A stretch of 33,811 nucleotides of DNA from Acidisphaera sp. L21 (GTDB lineage: Bacteria > Pseudomonadota > Alphaproteobacteria > Acetobacterales > Acetobacteraceae), in assembly GCF_009765685.1 (NCBI RefSeq), contig NZ_LMUY01000015.1, positions 126,988 through 160,798 of the forward strand, given 5' to 3'. The translations under genes and the position numbers were made by a program. The notes below the pieces were generated by a model, which worked only from the letters and a program-made list of their open reading frames with translations, searched no databases and was not told the origin of the DNA. Shown in pieces: positions 1 to 8,417 of the stretch. The first letter of the stretch is position 1; every line of letters begins with the position of its first letter.

Positions 1-588
1 CATTTTGGCTTCCGCCACCCGCACCGCGCCCTGTCGCTCACCGTGGCCGGCTGCGGTTACGGCGCCGAGCCCGACGCGCGCGAGCGCTTCAAGGGGGAGG
101 CGGACACCATCGCCGCCACCCTCCTGCGCGACGGCATGCCCGCCTTCGCCGAGCGCTACGCCTATGGCCCAACCCGCGTGCAGTTCGAGGCCAAAGACCC
201 CCGCGGCGTCGAAACCTTCAAGCGCCAACTTGCCGAGCATTCCGCCCTAGGCTCCGCCAACACCCAATTGGGCGTCCAACGCGAACGCCCCTCGCTCTAC
301 GAACTCACCGACCAGATGGCCAAGCTCACCATGCCCGTCCTCGTCCTCACCGGCGATGAGGACTGGCCCTGCCTCCAACCCGGCGTGCTCATGAAGCGCA
401 CCATCCCCACCGCCGCCCTGTCGGTCATGCCGAATTGCGGCCACACCATCAATTTGGAAGCCCCGGACGAGTTCAACCGCATCGTCGGTGACTTCCTGGC
501 CCAGGTCGATTCCGGACGCTGGCCGCAGCGCGATCCGAGGGCGCTCGTCACCTCCATCACGGGCATGTCCAGCAAAGACGCGCCTTGA
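1..588 (+). CDS. alpha/beta hydrolase, C-terminal part (5' end outside window)
   Basis: The reading frame is open from the first base, so the start and the nucleophile-elbow serine lie upstream of the window. About 195 residues remain. The early stretch FRHPHRALSLTVAGCGYG is the usual helix and strand after the nucleophile in alpha/beta hydrolases of the esterase/enol-lactonase type. The acid residue is probably the Asp in LTGDEDWPC, and the catalytic His is in NCGHTINLE near the C-terminus. The TGA stop overlaps the TTG start of the next gene by 4 bases, so the two are probably translated together. A hydrolase beside a molybdenum hydroxylase suggests ring or amide catabolism, but the substrate cannot be read from the sequence. 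The family call is firm. Confidence 0.85.
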   Translation, partial: HFGFRHPHRALSLTVAGCGYGAEPDARERFKGEADTIAATLLRDGMPAFAERYAYGPTRVQFEAKDPRGVETFKRQLAEHSALGSANTQLGVQRERPSLYELTDQMAKLTMPVLVLTGDEDWPCLQPGVLMKRTIPTAALSVMPNCGHTINLEAPDEFNRIVGDFLAQVDSGRWPQRDPRALVTSITGMSSKDAP

Positions 589-2879
589 CCACGCCGCTCG
601 TCGGTCAATCCATCCGGCGGTTCGAGGATAGGCGCTTCCTGACCGGCGGCGGCCGCTACATGGCCGATATCGTCTGCCCCGGTGCGCTGCACGTGCATTT
701 CGTCCGCTCGCCCCACGCCCACGCCGTGCTGCTGGGCGTGGATGCAGGCGCCGCCCGCGAAATGCCCGGCATCCATGGCATCTTCACCGCCGCCGACCTT
801 GCCGCACTAGGCCCGATCCCCTGCACCACCGCCGTGCCTAGCGAGGAGCCGATGCGCGTGCCGTTCCGCGCCATCCTCGCCACCGATCGCGTGCGCTACG
901 TCGGCGAAGCCGTCGCCTTCGTCGTGGCCGAAACCGCAGTGCAGGCGCAGGACGCCGCCGAGCAGGTGTTGGTCGATTACGACCCGCTCCCCTGCGTCAC
1001 CGAGGCGGAGGACGCGCTCGCCCCTGGCGCCCCCCAGCTATGGGACGAAATCCCCGGCAATCTCAGCTACCGCTTCAACAAGGGCGACCGCGCCGCGGTA
1101 AAGGCCGCGATGGCGAAGGCCGCGCACGTGGCAGCGCTCGAACTGGTCAACAACCGGCTTATCATCACCCCACTGGAACATCGCGGCGCCCTGGCCGAAT
1201 ACGACCCGGCCACCGAGGGCTTCACCCTCACCATCAGCGGCCAAGGCGTCCACGGCATCCGTCGCGACCTGGCGAAAACCGTGTTCAACCTCCCGCTCGA
1301 CCGCGTGCACGTCATCTGCCCCGATGTCGGCGGCGGATTCGGGGTGAAGAACCCGACCTATCCCGAATACGCCGTCGTCATGTGGGCCGCGCGCGAACTG
1401 GGCCGGCCGGCGCGCTGGGCGTCCGGCCATGGCGAGGATTTCGTCTCCACCGCACATGGCCGCGACAACGCCACCCGCGCCCGCCTCGGTCTGGACGGGC
1501 AGGGCCGCTTCCTCGCGCTGGACGTCGAAACCGTCGCCAACCTCGGGGCCGCCATGTCCACCGGCGGCCCCGGCAGTTCCACCAACGCACCCGGCAACGC
1601 CATGGGCGGCGGCTACACCATTCCCGCGGTGTTCATGACGGTCCGCGGCGCGTACACAAACACCGTTCCGCTCGATGCCTACCGCGGCGCCGGCAAGCCA
1701 GAAGCCGCCTACCTGCTCGAACGACTGGTGGACGAAGCCGCGCGGCTCACCGGCATCGACCGCGTCGAACTCCGTCGCCGCAACCTGGTGCGCGACTTCC
1801 CCCACCGCACCAGCATGTCCACCACGATCGATTGCGGCCGCTTCGCCGACAATCTCGACCCGGCGCTAGCAGCCGCCGACGCCACCGGCTTCCCCAACCG
1901 CCGCACCGCCTCCACTGCCCGCGGCCGCCTACGGGGCCTGGGCGTTACCTGCTTCCTGGAAACTGCCCGCGGCGCCCCGAACGAGGGGGCGGAAATCAAA
2001 TTCCTTCCCGGCGGCCGGGTATCGCTGCACCTCGGCACCCAGTCGAACGGGCAGGGCCACGAAACCAGTTTCCCCCAAATCGCCGCCGACCGGCTCGGCC
2101 TCCCGCTCGAAGCCTTTCAGTTCATCCAGGCCGACACCCGCCTGGTGCGCGACGGCAATGGCCACGGCGGCGCCCGCTCGCTCCACATGGGCGGCTCCGC
2201 CCTAGTCGACGCCATCGGCCTGGTGATGGAAAAGGCCCGCCCCGTCGCTGCCCGCCTGCTACAGGCGCAACCGGAGGAAGTAAGCTTCGCCGGCGGCCAC
2301 TTCACCGTCGCCGAACGCAGTGTGGCGGTGCTGGAAGTCGCCCGCGCCGCCGCCGAGGACCCGGCGGGCGACAAGCTGGACAGCTACCACTGGACGCTGC
2401 TGGACAAGATCACCTTCCCCAACGGCTGCCACATCGCGGAAGTGGAAGTCGATCCCGAAACCGGCGTCGTCACGCTGCTGCGCTACACCGCCGCGGACGA
2501 TTTTGGCACCGCCATCAACCCATTGCTCCTGATCGGCCAGGTGCAAGGCGGCGTCGCCCAGGGCATCGGCCAGGCGATGATGGAGCATACCGTCTACGAC
2601 CCGGACAGCGGCCAACTCCTCAGCGGCTCCTACATGGACTATGCGGTTCCCCACGCGTCGGACCTGCCGGATCTGGATATCCACCTGCACGGCGTGCCCA
2701 CCGCGTCCAACCCGCTGGGTGTGAAGGGCGCGGGCCAGGCAGGTGCCATTGCCGCCCCGCAAGCCGTGGTCGCCGCGGTTCTGGACGCGCTGGCGCCATT
2801 GGGTGTCCACCACGTCGACATGCCGCTCACGCCGGAGCGGGTGTGGCGCGCGATCAGTGCAGGGCGCGCCGCCAACTGA
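585..2879 (+). CDS. xanthine dehydrogenase/CoxL-family molybdopterin-binding large subunit
   Basis: This 764-residue protein has the typical length and order of CoxL-type molybdenum hydroxylase large subunits. It opens with the family sequence VGQSIRRFEDRRFLTGGGRY. It then has the a/b hammerhead domain and the Mo-cofactor motif GGGFG (residues 249-253). AYRGAGK (365-371) is the form-II pattern; true CO dehydrogenases carry AYxCSFR with a Cys. Near the end the family signature reads GVKGAGQAGA, with Gln718 where the general-base Glu is expected. Such enzymes hydroxylate N-heterocycles or aldehydes together with FAD and [2Fe-2S] subunits, neither of which is visible here. The TTG start overlaps the hydrolase stop (TTGA). 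The 3' end overlaps the convergent glycosyltransferase by 26 bases. The family is certain; the substrate is unknown. Confidence 0.9.
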   Translation: MTTPLVGQSIRRFEDRRFLTGGGRYMADIVCPGALHVHFVRSPHAHAVLLGVDAGAAREMPGIHGIFTAADLAALGPIPCTTAVPSEEPMRVPFRAILATDRVRYVGEAVAFVVAETAVQAQDAAEQVLVDYDPLPCVTEAEDALAPGAPQLWDEIPGNLSYRFNKGDRAAVKAAMAKAAHVAALELVNNRLIITPLEHRGALAEYDPATEGFTLTISGQGVHGIRRDLAKTVFNLPLDRVHVICPDVGGGFGVKNPTYPEYAVVMWAARELGRPARWASGHGEDFVSTAHGRDNATRARLGLDGQGRFLALDVETVANLGAAMSTGGPGSSTNAPGNAMGGGYTIPAVFMTVRGAYTNTVPLDAYRGAGKPEAAYLLERLVDEAARLTGIDRVELRRRNLVRDFPHRTSMSTTIDCGRFADNLDPALAAADATGFPNRRTASTARGRLRGLGVTCFLETARGAPNEGAEIKFLPGGRVSLHLGTQSNGQGHETSFPQIAADRLGLPLEAFQFIQADTRLVRDGNGHGGARSLHMGGSALVDAIGLVMEKARPVAARLLQAQPEEVSFAGGHFTVAERSVAVLEVARAAAEDPAGDKLDSYHWTLLDKITFPNGCHIAEVEVDPETGVVTLLRYTAADDFGTAINPLLLIGQVQGGVAQGIGQAMMEHTVYDPDSGQLLSGSYMDYAVPHASDLPDLDIHLHGVPTASNPLGVKGAGQAGAIAAPQAVVAAVLDALAPLGVHHVDMPLTPERVWRAISAGRAAN

Positions 2880-4110
2880 GCACGAGCGTGTCGATCGTCC
2901 GCTGCCAGGTATACTCCGCCGCTCGCGCCAATCCTGCCTGGCGAAGCTCGTCCGCGTAGGCCGGGTCTTCGATCAGCTGCCGCAGGCCCTCGGTAATCGC
3001 CGCCTCGTCCAGCGGATTCACCAGCAGCGCCGCGCCGACTGCCAACTCACCCACCGCTGTGGTGTTGGACGCCAGCACGGGCGTTCCCGCCGCCATCGCC
3101 TCCACCACCGGCAAGCCAAAGCCTTCGTATAGGCTCACATAGGCGAACACGCCGGCGCGGGCGCACAGCGCGATCAAATCCGCATCGGCTACGTGGCCCA
3201 GCAGCCGCACCGTGCCGTCCCGGATCGCGGCATCTGCCGCCGGGCGGGCCAGCACCTCGCCCCAGCCCTTGCCGCCCGCGATCACCAGGGGGGCACGCTG
3301 GCGCAGCGCCGGGGGCAGTTGTAGATGCGCCGTCAGCAGCCGGTCGAAATTCTTCCGCGGCTCCAGCGTCGAGATGGAGAAGACGTAGCTGCGGTCGACC
3401 AGATCGAAGCGCGCCAGCACCGCCGCCGCCGCCCCGGCCGACATCGGCTGGAACTCCTGCGCCGGGGCCAGCGGCACGACGTCGATCCGGTCGGCCGCGA
3501 TGCCGAGTTCGCGCACGACGGCATCGCGGGTGAACTCGGAAATCGCCACGAACCGTTCGGCCTGGCGCAGCGTGCGGGGCAGGTTGCGATGGATCCATTG
3601 CAGCCGATCGGCCGGGTGCCAGGATGGTTCGTGGTGCCAGGACAGGTCGTTGATCGTGACCACGGTCGGCAACGACACCGGCCGGGCGATCATGTTGGGC
3701 TCGTGATACACCATCTGGCCGCCATGCGTGGCAGCCAGCCTGCGGACCGAGCGGCGCAGGCCCGAATGCTTGAACTGCCGCAGATGCTGCACCCCGGGGA
3801 CCCGGCCCAGCGCCACCTTCCACGGGATGGGCCTGGGCGGCTCGCACGACAACTCGGTCGCCGGGTCATCCAACGAGTCGATGAGGTCGATCCCCACCAG
3901 CTTGTCGCCCATGAGCAATTCGGCCTGATCGACCGCGGCGGAAACCCGCGCGGCCCGGGCGATCTCCAGAGTCATGCGACCGACCCCGGAACGCCGGGTC
4001 GCAAGGCTATCGGCGCCGATCAGGACGCTGATCTTGGGTACACTGTCGAAGGGCAACGATATGTCCGAAAAACCGATTTGGGTGCCAAACCTCTGGCATA
4101 GAGCGGTCAA
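2854..4110 (-). CDS. GT4-family (GT-B) glycosyltransferase
   Basis: This is a retaining GT-B glycosyltransferase of about 400-418 residues that transfers a sugar from a nucleotide donor, probably to a cell-surface glycan. An N-terminal Rossmann domain begins ISVLIGADSLATRRSGVGR, with the glycine-containing acceptor loop of GT4 enzymes. The middle has VVTINDLSWHHEP and FVAISEFTRDAV. The C-terminal donor domain has STLEPRKNF and SLYEGFGLPVVEAMAAG, the EX7E motif. These features resemble mannosyltransferases. The start is uncertain: the longest frame opens with TTG at 4110, an in-frame TTG lies at 4056, no good ribosome-binding site precedes either, and the nearby ATG is out of frame. It lies 34 bases after the DUF2147 gene on the same strand, so it may be the last gene of the glycan cluster. 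Its end overlaps the CoxL gene. Confidence 0.88.
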   Translation of the reverse strand: MTALCQRFGTQIGFSDISLPFDSVPKISVLIGADSLATRRSGVGRMTLEIARAARVSAAVDQAELLMGDKLVGIDLIDSLDDPATELSCEPPRPIPWKVALGRVPGVQHLRQFKHSGLRRSVRRLAATHGGQMVYHEPNMIARPVSLPTVVTINDLSWHHEPSWHPADRLQWIHRNLPRTLRQAERFVAISEFTRDAVVRELGIAADRIDVVPLAPAQEFQPMSAGAAAAVLARFDLVDRSYVFSISTLEPRKNFDRLLTAHLQLPPALRQRAPLVIAGGKGWGEVLARPAADAAIRDGTVRLLGHVADADLIALCARAGVFAYVSLYEGFGLPVVEAMAAGTPVLASNTTAVGELAVGAALLVNPLDEAAITEGLRQLIEDPAYADELRQAGLARAAEYTWQRTIDTLVLSWRRALH

Positions 4111-4144
4111 GTGCGGTCGGCAAACCCGAATTCGGCCGTTGTGA

Positions 4145-4591
4145 TCAATTCCGCACGTGGCAATCCGGAGTCAAATGCCCGTTAAACCGGGTCCAGAACA
4201 CGGTCTTGCCCAGCAGAGGAATACCGATGTAGCCGCGCATCCGCAGCCGACCGTCTTCATCCACCCGCAGGGTTATCGTGTAGCGCTTGTCATCGTCCGG
4301 ATTGATGATGTGGCCGTCCCACACGCCTTCATCATCGACCTTGCCATCCGGGATGATCTGCAAATGGCAGCGCGACCGCCCATGCAGGTCCTTGGGTGGG
4401 GTGCCATCGGGCGCGAAATTCGTCACCCCGCTCACCAGGCCGCACAATCCTGCGGGGCAGGCGTAGATCCGCACGATCCCATCGCGATCCTGCGTCCACC
4501 AATCACCCATCACCGCCGTTGGGTCGGCGGCCTGGGCCGTGCCACTCGCCAACAGGGCGACCAGCACGGCGGCAGCAATGCGGCGGATCAC
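4145..4591 (-). CDS. secreted DUF2147 family protein
   Basis: The GTG at 4591 overlaps the TGA of the upstream GT2 gene (GTGA), which fixes the start better than the longer frame opening at 4651. The 148-residue product begins with a clear signal peptide: VIRR, a hydrophobic run of about 13 residues, then a cleavage-like SGTAQA-AD. The mature part has the DUF2147 pattern of GDWWTQDRDGIVRIYAC, LCGLVSGV, DGKVDDEGVW and a C-terminal lipocalin-like beta region. Four Cys in the mature part (in YACPAG, LCG, SRCHL and PDCHV) could form two disulfides, which fits a periplasmic location. DUF2147 has no established enzymatic activity that I know of. Its place inside a glycosyltransferase operon suggests a role at the envelope. 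The family call is good; the function is open. Confidence 0.85.
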   Translation of the reverse strand: MIRRIAAAVLVALLASGTAQAADPTAVMGDWWTQDRDGIVRIYACPAGLCGLVSGVTNFAPDGTPPKDLHGRSRCHLQIIPDGKVDDEGVWDGHIINPDDDKRYTITLRVDEDGRLRMRGYIGIPLLGKTVFWTRFNGHLTPDCHVRN

Positions 4592-5298
4592 GGAAGCGGC
4601 GCTGGCTTCGCTGAGCCGGCCACACGAACGAAGGTCGTCACGATCCGCCATCCGGCCCGCAGCGTACCCCGCAGAGAACCGGCCACTTTACTTTCCCCAC
4701 CTGCCCGGCAGCGATAGGGCACTGGCACTTCCAGGATCCGTAGACCGGCGCGGGCTGCCTGCATCTGCATCTCGATATTCCAGCCATAGGTCATTTCCTG
4801 CAGGTTCAGCCCCACCAGGCTAGAGCGGCGGATCGCACGAAAGGCGCACATGTCGGTATAGCGCACCCCATACAACGCCCGCATCCCCAGTCCGGCAGCT
4901 TGCCCCGCTACTACCTGGTGCCAACTCATCGACCCTGGGTCGCGGTTCCCTCGGGTGCGGGATGCGATGACGAAATCATGCGTGCCGGCCCGGATCGGAT
5001 CGACCAGCAGATACATCAGGTCGGCCCGGTCGGCACCGTCGCCATCCATGAACACGATGACGTTGCTCGCCGGGTCGGCTGCCTCCGCCGCGCGGGCACA
5101 GGCCAGGCCATAACCGCGCTGGCGCAGATCCAGCACGCGGGCGCCCGCTGCCTCCGCCACCTGCTGCGTGCCGTCGGTGCTGCCACTATCGGCGACGATG
5201 ATTTCGGCGGCCACGTCGCGCGGAATTTCCCGCACCACGGCGCCGATCGCATCCGCCTCGTTCAACGTCGGGATGACGACGGTGGCAGTTGCCCGCAT
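4588..5298 (-). CDS. GT2 glycosyltransferase, polyprenyl-phosphate (DPM1-like) type
   Basis: This is an inverting GT-A glycosyltransferase that probably loads a hexose on a polyprenyl phosphate at the cytoplasmic face. From the ATG at 5298 the protein has 236 residues and starts directly with the fold: ATVVIPTLNEADAIG, then VADSGSTDGTQQ and GYGLACARA. The metal-binding DxD-type motif is MDGDGAD (residues 84-90). The later YTDMCAFRAIRR and MTYGWNIEMQ are typical of dolichyl-phosphate-mannose-synthase-like GT2 enzymes. No C-terminal membrane helices are present. The longer frame to 5352 would overlap the radical SAM gene; the ATG at 5298 lies 4 bases after that gene's TAG. It is followed by the GTGA-coupled DUF2147 gene. 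The donor sugar is not known. Confidence 0.9.
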   Translation of the reverse strand: MRATATVVIPTLNEADAIGAVVREIPRDVAAEIIVADSGSTDGTQQVAEAAGARVLDLRQRGYGLACARAAEAADPASNVIVFMDGDGADRADLMYLLVDPIRAGTHDFVIASRTRGNRDPGSMSWHQVVAGQAAGLGMRALYGVRYTDMCAFRAIRRSSLVGLNLQEMTYGWNIEMQMQAARAGLRILEVPVPYRCRAGGESKVAGSLRGTLRAGWRIVTTFVRVAGSAKPAPLP

Positions 5299-5302
5299 CT
5301 GG

Positions 5303-6352
5303 CTAAAGCGACCAGCGCAACCCGCAATTCTCACAAGGCTTCGGCGGGGCATCGCTCAGCAGGGACCGGCGGAATTCCTGGTATAGCGGGCCGTTCCAGA
5401 TATCCCGCAGAGTGTCCTGCGTCGCGTCGCCCAGCGTGTAGTTGCTGTAACCGCGGGCGGAGAACGGGGCGATGCAGCAGGGCAGGGCGCGGCCATGCGC
5501 GGTGAAATACATCAGCGACCAAGGCCGGCGACACGTGGCCCACGGCGTATCGCCATCATTGTTCTTCAGGCTCACGCCGGGTTCCGTGGCGCCCGAGGCA
5601 TCCAGCAACACGCCCATCTCCCGCCCCAGCGCCTGGGCGGCACTGATCGACTGTTCCTCCTCGGCCTGGGTCTGCTCGAACAGGCTGTTTTCCTGCCGCG
5701 CCATGCCGAACCCGGCGTCGTCGAATACCAGGCGCTGCAGATGCACTTCCTTGACGCCCATATTCGCCGCCATGCGCACGAAGTCGGGCAGTTGCTGCAC
5801 CGTCTCCTTCAGGCCCGTCAGCCAGATGGATACTTTCGGCGTGGCGCTGCCGACTTTGGCCTGAAACGCGGTGAACTTGCCGACATCGCGGACGATGCGG
5901 TCGAAGAAGTCCTTGCCGCGCACCAACAGATAGGTCTTCCGGTCCGCGGCATCCACGGAGACGCGCAGCTCGTCCAACCCGGTGTCGATCAGTTCCTGGA
6001 ACTTCTTGGGGTTCAACAGCGTGCCGTTGGTGTTGAACAGCACGTAGATGCCGCGATCCTTCAGGTAGCGGATCATCCGTGGCAGATCCTTCACCAGCAT
6101 CGGCTCGCCCACGCCGTGCAGCACCACGCGGGAGATGCTGTCGAACTGGTCCACGATCTTCGTGAACACCTCCCACGTCATGTCCTGCGGCGGTTCCAGC
6201 GTCTCGAACGTGCGTGGACACGTTTCGCACAGCAGGTTGCAGCGGTTGGTCGTCTCCAGATACAGGCACACTGGCGGTGCGGCCGTGACATCCCGCGCCT
6301 GCACGGTCTCGAAATAACGGGTCGGATCTTTCAACGTCGTGACGGACATCAT
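5303..6352 (-). CDS. radical SAM/SPASM-domain protein in glycan cluster
   Basis: This 349-residue radical S-adenosylmethionine enzyme starts at the ATG at 6352, which overlaps the upstream TGA (ATGA). A second ATG follows directly, and the longer frame through 7558 is a read-through of the neighbour. The [4Fe-4S]-SAM motif is TNRCNLLCETC (Cys38, Cys42, Cys45, CX3CX2C). A glycine-rich SAM segment, VVLHGVGEPML, and a FNTNGTLL strand follow. The C-terminus has a SPASM/twitch-type auxiliary cluster: Cys274 and Cys292 fit CX9-15GX4C, followed by Cys293 and a terminal CENC (Cys340, Cys343). Known relatives modify peptides or carry out dehydrogenation or epimerisation on small molecules. No precursor-peptide gene is visible nearby, so a sugar or lipid-linked substrate is my inference. 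The family is certain. Confidence 0.9.
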   Translation of the reverse strand: MMSVTTLKDPTRYFETVQARDVTAAPPVCLYLETTNRCNLLCETCPRTFETLEPPQDMTWEVFTKIVDQFDSISRVVLHGVGEPMLVKDLPRMIRYLKDRGIYVLFNTNGTLLNPKKFQELIDTGLDELRVSVDAADRKTYLLVRGKDFFDRIVRDVGKFTAFQAKVGSATPKVSIWLTGLKETVQQLPDFVRMAANMGVKEVHLQRLVFDDAGFGMARQENSLFEQTQAEEEQSISAAQALGREMGVLLDASGATEPGVSLKNNDGDTPWATCRRPWSLMYFTAHGRALPCCIAPFSARGYSNYTLGDATQDTLRDIWNGPLYQEFRRSLLSDAPPKPCENCGLRWSL

Positions 6353-7704
6353 CGGCTCTCCATACTGGGGGCGGTGCGCGCCCGGTGGGCCTGCGCGACG
6401 TCGAACGCGGCAAGGACGAGGGCTGGGCCGTAGATCAGCCAGGGATAGATCGCTTCCCGGTGATACGGATCGACGTAGAGGATCACGCCGCTGACCGACA
6501 AATAGATGACGCTGCGATACGGCGCGAAGCAGGCGAACAGGGCGAGCCATCCCAGGTACCAAGGGTAATGTGGCGAAAGCGCGATCGTCGTTGCCGTCGC
6601 CAACACGGCTCCCGCCCGCCCGATCCCAATAATACGGCCACCCGGCGTCGTCGGATGCGGCCGGCCCAGCATGTAATAGGCGGCGAGGCCAAGCAGCGCG
6701 ATTGCCGCAACTGCCAGATAGGCGCGGGCAGTCCAGGCCGGTAGAGGCACGAACTGCCGTGCCGCTCGCAGGAGGAAGAACCCACTGCCAGAATCCAGCC
6801 CCTCTTCGGCCGCGTAGCCCGGCAAATACCCAAGCACGTGCCAACCCGCCCCCACCGCATAGGCGGCATACAATAACACGATCACGCCCAGCGTGGTGGC
6901 CAGCATTCGCCAGTCCCAGCGGCGCCAGAACGCGGGGAAGACGGCGGCTGGCAGCAGCTTGCACAAAATTGCCGCGCCCAGCAGCAGCCCGGCCCAACCC
7001 TGGCGCGCCGTGCTGGCAAGCAGCATGGCCAGGGCGATGAAAGCGATGCTCGCCGCATCGATATGGCCATTTCCCGCATATTCCCACAGCGGCAGCGGGT
7101 TCCAGGCATACACCAGCACCCCCGCCATCGGCAGCGCCGCCCGCCGCAGCAGGATCGCGATCGTGACGATCGTCACCGCCTCGAACCCCGCCATGACGAT
7201 CTTCACCATGGTGATGGACGACCAGATCTGTCCGATCGCAGCGAAGATGATCTGGGCGACCGGCGGGTAGATGGTGGGCGCCTCTTCCGACCGGTTCACA
7301 CTGGCGTAGATCTCGTTGTCCCGTAGGAATTCCAGCTGCGGCGCAGCGGGCAGATACCGATACGGGTTGATGCCCTGCGCCTGCACCCGGCCGTCCCAAA
7401 CGTAGCGGAACAGGTCGGATGACAGGAAAGGCGGCCACACCAGCGGCAGCACACGCATGCCGAACCCCAGGCCCAGCACCAGCCACGCCGTGCGCGCCGG
7501 CAATGGCCCGCTGCGCACCAACCAGACGGCGCCGAAGTAGACCGCCCCCGCCAAGCACTCCAGCCCGATGAAATATCGCAGCCGCTCATCCGACCCGATG
7601 GTCGAGACGGCGCCGGGCCGGTGGCACAGCAACTCGGCACCCACCAGCAGCAGCAGGATCAGCCCGGCCCCCACCAGGTATCGTTCGCGACGGGCAGAAT
7701 TCAC
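6349..7704 (-). CDS. GT-C polytopic membrane glycosyltransferase (MptB/GT87-like)
   Basis: This 451-residue membrane protein has roughly ten to twelve hydrophobic segments. Its first loop holds the GT-C hallmark FLSSDLFRYVWDGRVQAQGINPYRY followed by PTIYPPVAQ. The acidic residue in the SSDLFRY loop is the likely catalytic or metal ligand. This pattern is shared by polyprenyl-phosphomannose-dependent mannosyltransferases (MptB-like) and GT87/DUF2029 proteins. These enzymes use a lipid-linked sugar on the outer face of the membrane. The GTG start at 7704 overlaps the stop of the DUF2064 gene (GTGA). The 67 or so Arg/Gly-rich residues that precede it in the longer frame do not look like protein. 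It overlaps the radical SAM gene by ATGA. Pairing with a DPM1-like GT2 gives a donor-making and donor-using couple. Confidence 0.87.
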   Translation of the reverse strand: MNSARRERYLVGAGLILLLLVGAELLCHRPGAVSTIGSDERLRYFIGLECLAGAVYFGAVWLVRSGPLPARTAWLVLGLGFGMRVLPLVWPPFLSSDLFRYVWDGRVQAQGINPYRYLPAAPQLEFLRDNEIYASVNRSEEAPTIYPPVAQIIFAAIGQIWSSITMVKIVMAGFEAVTIVTIAILLRRAALPMAGVLVYAWNPLPLWEYAGNGHIDAASIAFIALAMLLASTARQGWAGLLLGAAILCKLLPAAVFPAFWRRWDWRMLATTLGVIVLLYAAYAVGAGWHVLGYLPGYAAEEGLDSGSGFFLLRAARQFVPLPAWTARAYLAVAAIALLGLAAYYMLGRPHPTTPGGRIIGIGRAGAVLATATTIALSPHYPWYLGWLALFACFAPYRSVIYLSVSGVILYVDPYHREAIYPWLIYGPALVLAAFDVAQAHRARTAPSMESR

Positions 7705-8417
7705 GCGGCCAACCGGTTCCGCAGACCGAGTGCCGCGATCTGGCTGGCAGTAGCGGGCGCGCCGAACCCCACGCCACTGGCCAAATCGTCGATCAACCGG
7801 GCCAGCGACAAGCGGTCGTCCACGTCGTACCAGCCCGCCAACTCGGGCATCTGCAACCCGATCGCTGCAGCCGCCGCGCGGGTCTGCGCTGCGACCTCCG
7901 CTGTGCTCCAATCGATGCCGGCATAAAGCTCGTCATAGTCCGACGTCATGCCCAGCAGGTAGTAGCCGCCATCTTCCGCCGGGCCCAACACGGCACGGTC
8001 GCCGGCTTGCAGGCGTTGGGCCGCTTCCACCAGGCATGCAGTCGGCAGCGTCGGACTGTCGGAGTTCAGCACGCAAACCGAATCGTGGCCGCGGGCGAAC
8101 AGCGCCCTGGTCGCATGCAGTAGGCACCGGCCGAAGCCGTCCACCCCCACTGGCATCTCCCCGGCGCCATCCGCCAGCACCAACTTCGTCCCGGCCGCCA
8201 GCACGCCATCGAACAGGCCTTCATAGCCAGCCGGAGCGTAGGCGACGTAGCCCGTGATATCGGCCTGCTGGCTCGCGAGGCGAATGTTCTCGGTGATGTC
8301 GCGCAGGAACGCAGCACTCATCTGGCGCGCTTCCTCGGGCGATAGCGGCGGTGACAACCGCGTTTTGGAGTGCCCTGCGCGCGGAGCCTTGGCCATGACC
8401 GCGATCCCGCAGCTCAT
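7701..8417 (-). CDS. DUF2064/TIGR04282-type nucleotide-sugar transferase-like protein
   Basis: The protein has about 238 residues and a GT-A/nucleotidyltransferase-like fold. It starts with the diagnostic IAVMAKAPRAGHSKTRL (a basic nucleotide-binding loop). NSDSPTLPT carries the acidic DxD-like motif, and GPAEDGGYYLLGM is the family signature. Databases call these 'arsenosugar biosynthesis glycosyltransferases' because of one genomic context. I see no arsM or other arsenic gene here, so that name should not be taken over. The ATG at 8417 has GAGG 10 bases upstream; an ATG at 8447 would add ten residues and is possible. It is the first gene of the minus-strand cluster and is coupled by GTGA to the GT-C gene. 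A role in nucleotide activation or sugar transfer feeding the GT2/GT-C pair is inference. Confidence 0.87.
   Translation of the reverse strand: MSCGIAVMAKAPRAGHSKTRLSPPLSPEEARQMSAAFLRDITENIRLASQQADITGYVAYAPAGYEGLFDGVLAAGTKLVLADGAGEMPVGVDGFGRCLLHATRALFARGHDSVCVLNSDSPTLPTACLVEAAQRLQAGDRAVLGPAEDGGYYLLGMTSDYDELYAGIDWSTAEVAAQTRAAAAAIGLQMPELAGWYDVDDRLSLARLIDDLASGVGFGAPATASQIAALGLRNRLAA

Noticed and set aside
1040-2959. Overlapping plus-strand frame of 639 codons inside the CoxL gene
   Set aside because: Arg/Pro/His-rich translation typical of a shifted frame in high-GC DNA; the CoxL frame is intact with family motifs.
5303-7558. A single 751-residue protein spanning the radical SAM gene and upstream sequence
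   Set aside because: The first 400 residues are an out-of-frame reading of the GT-C gene. The ATGA junction at 6352 gives the proper start.
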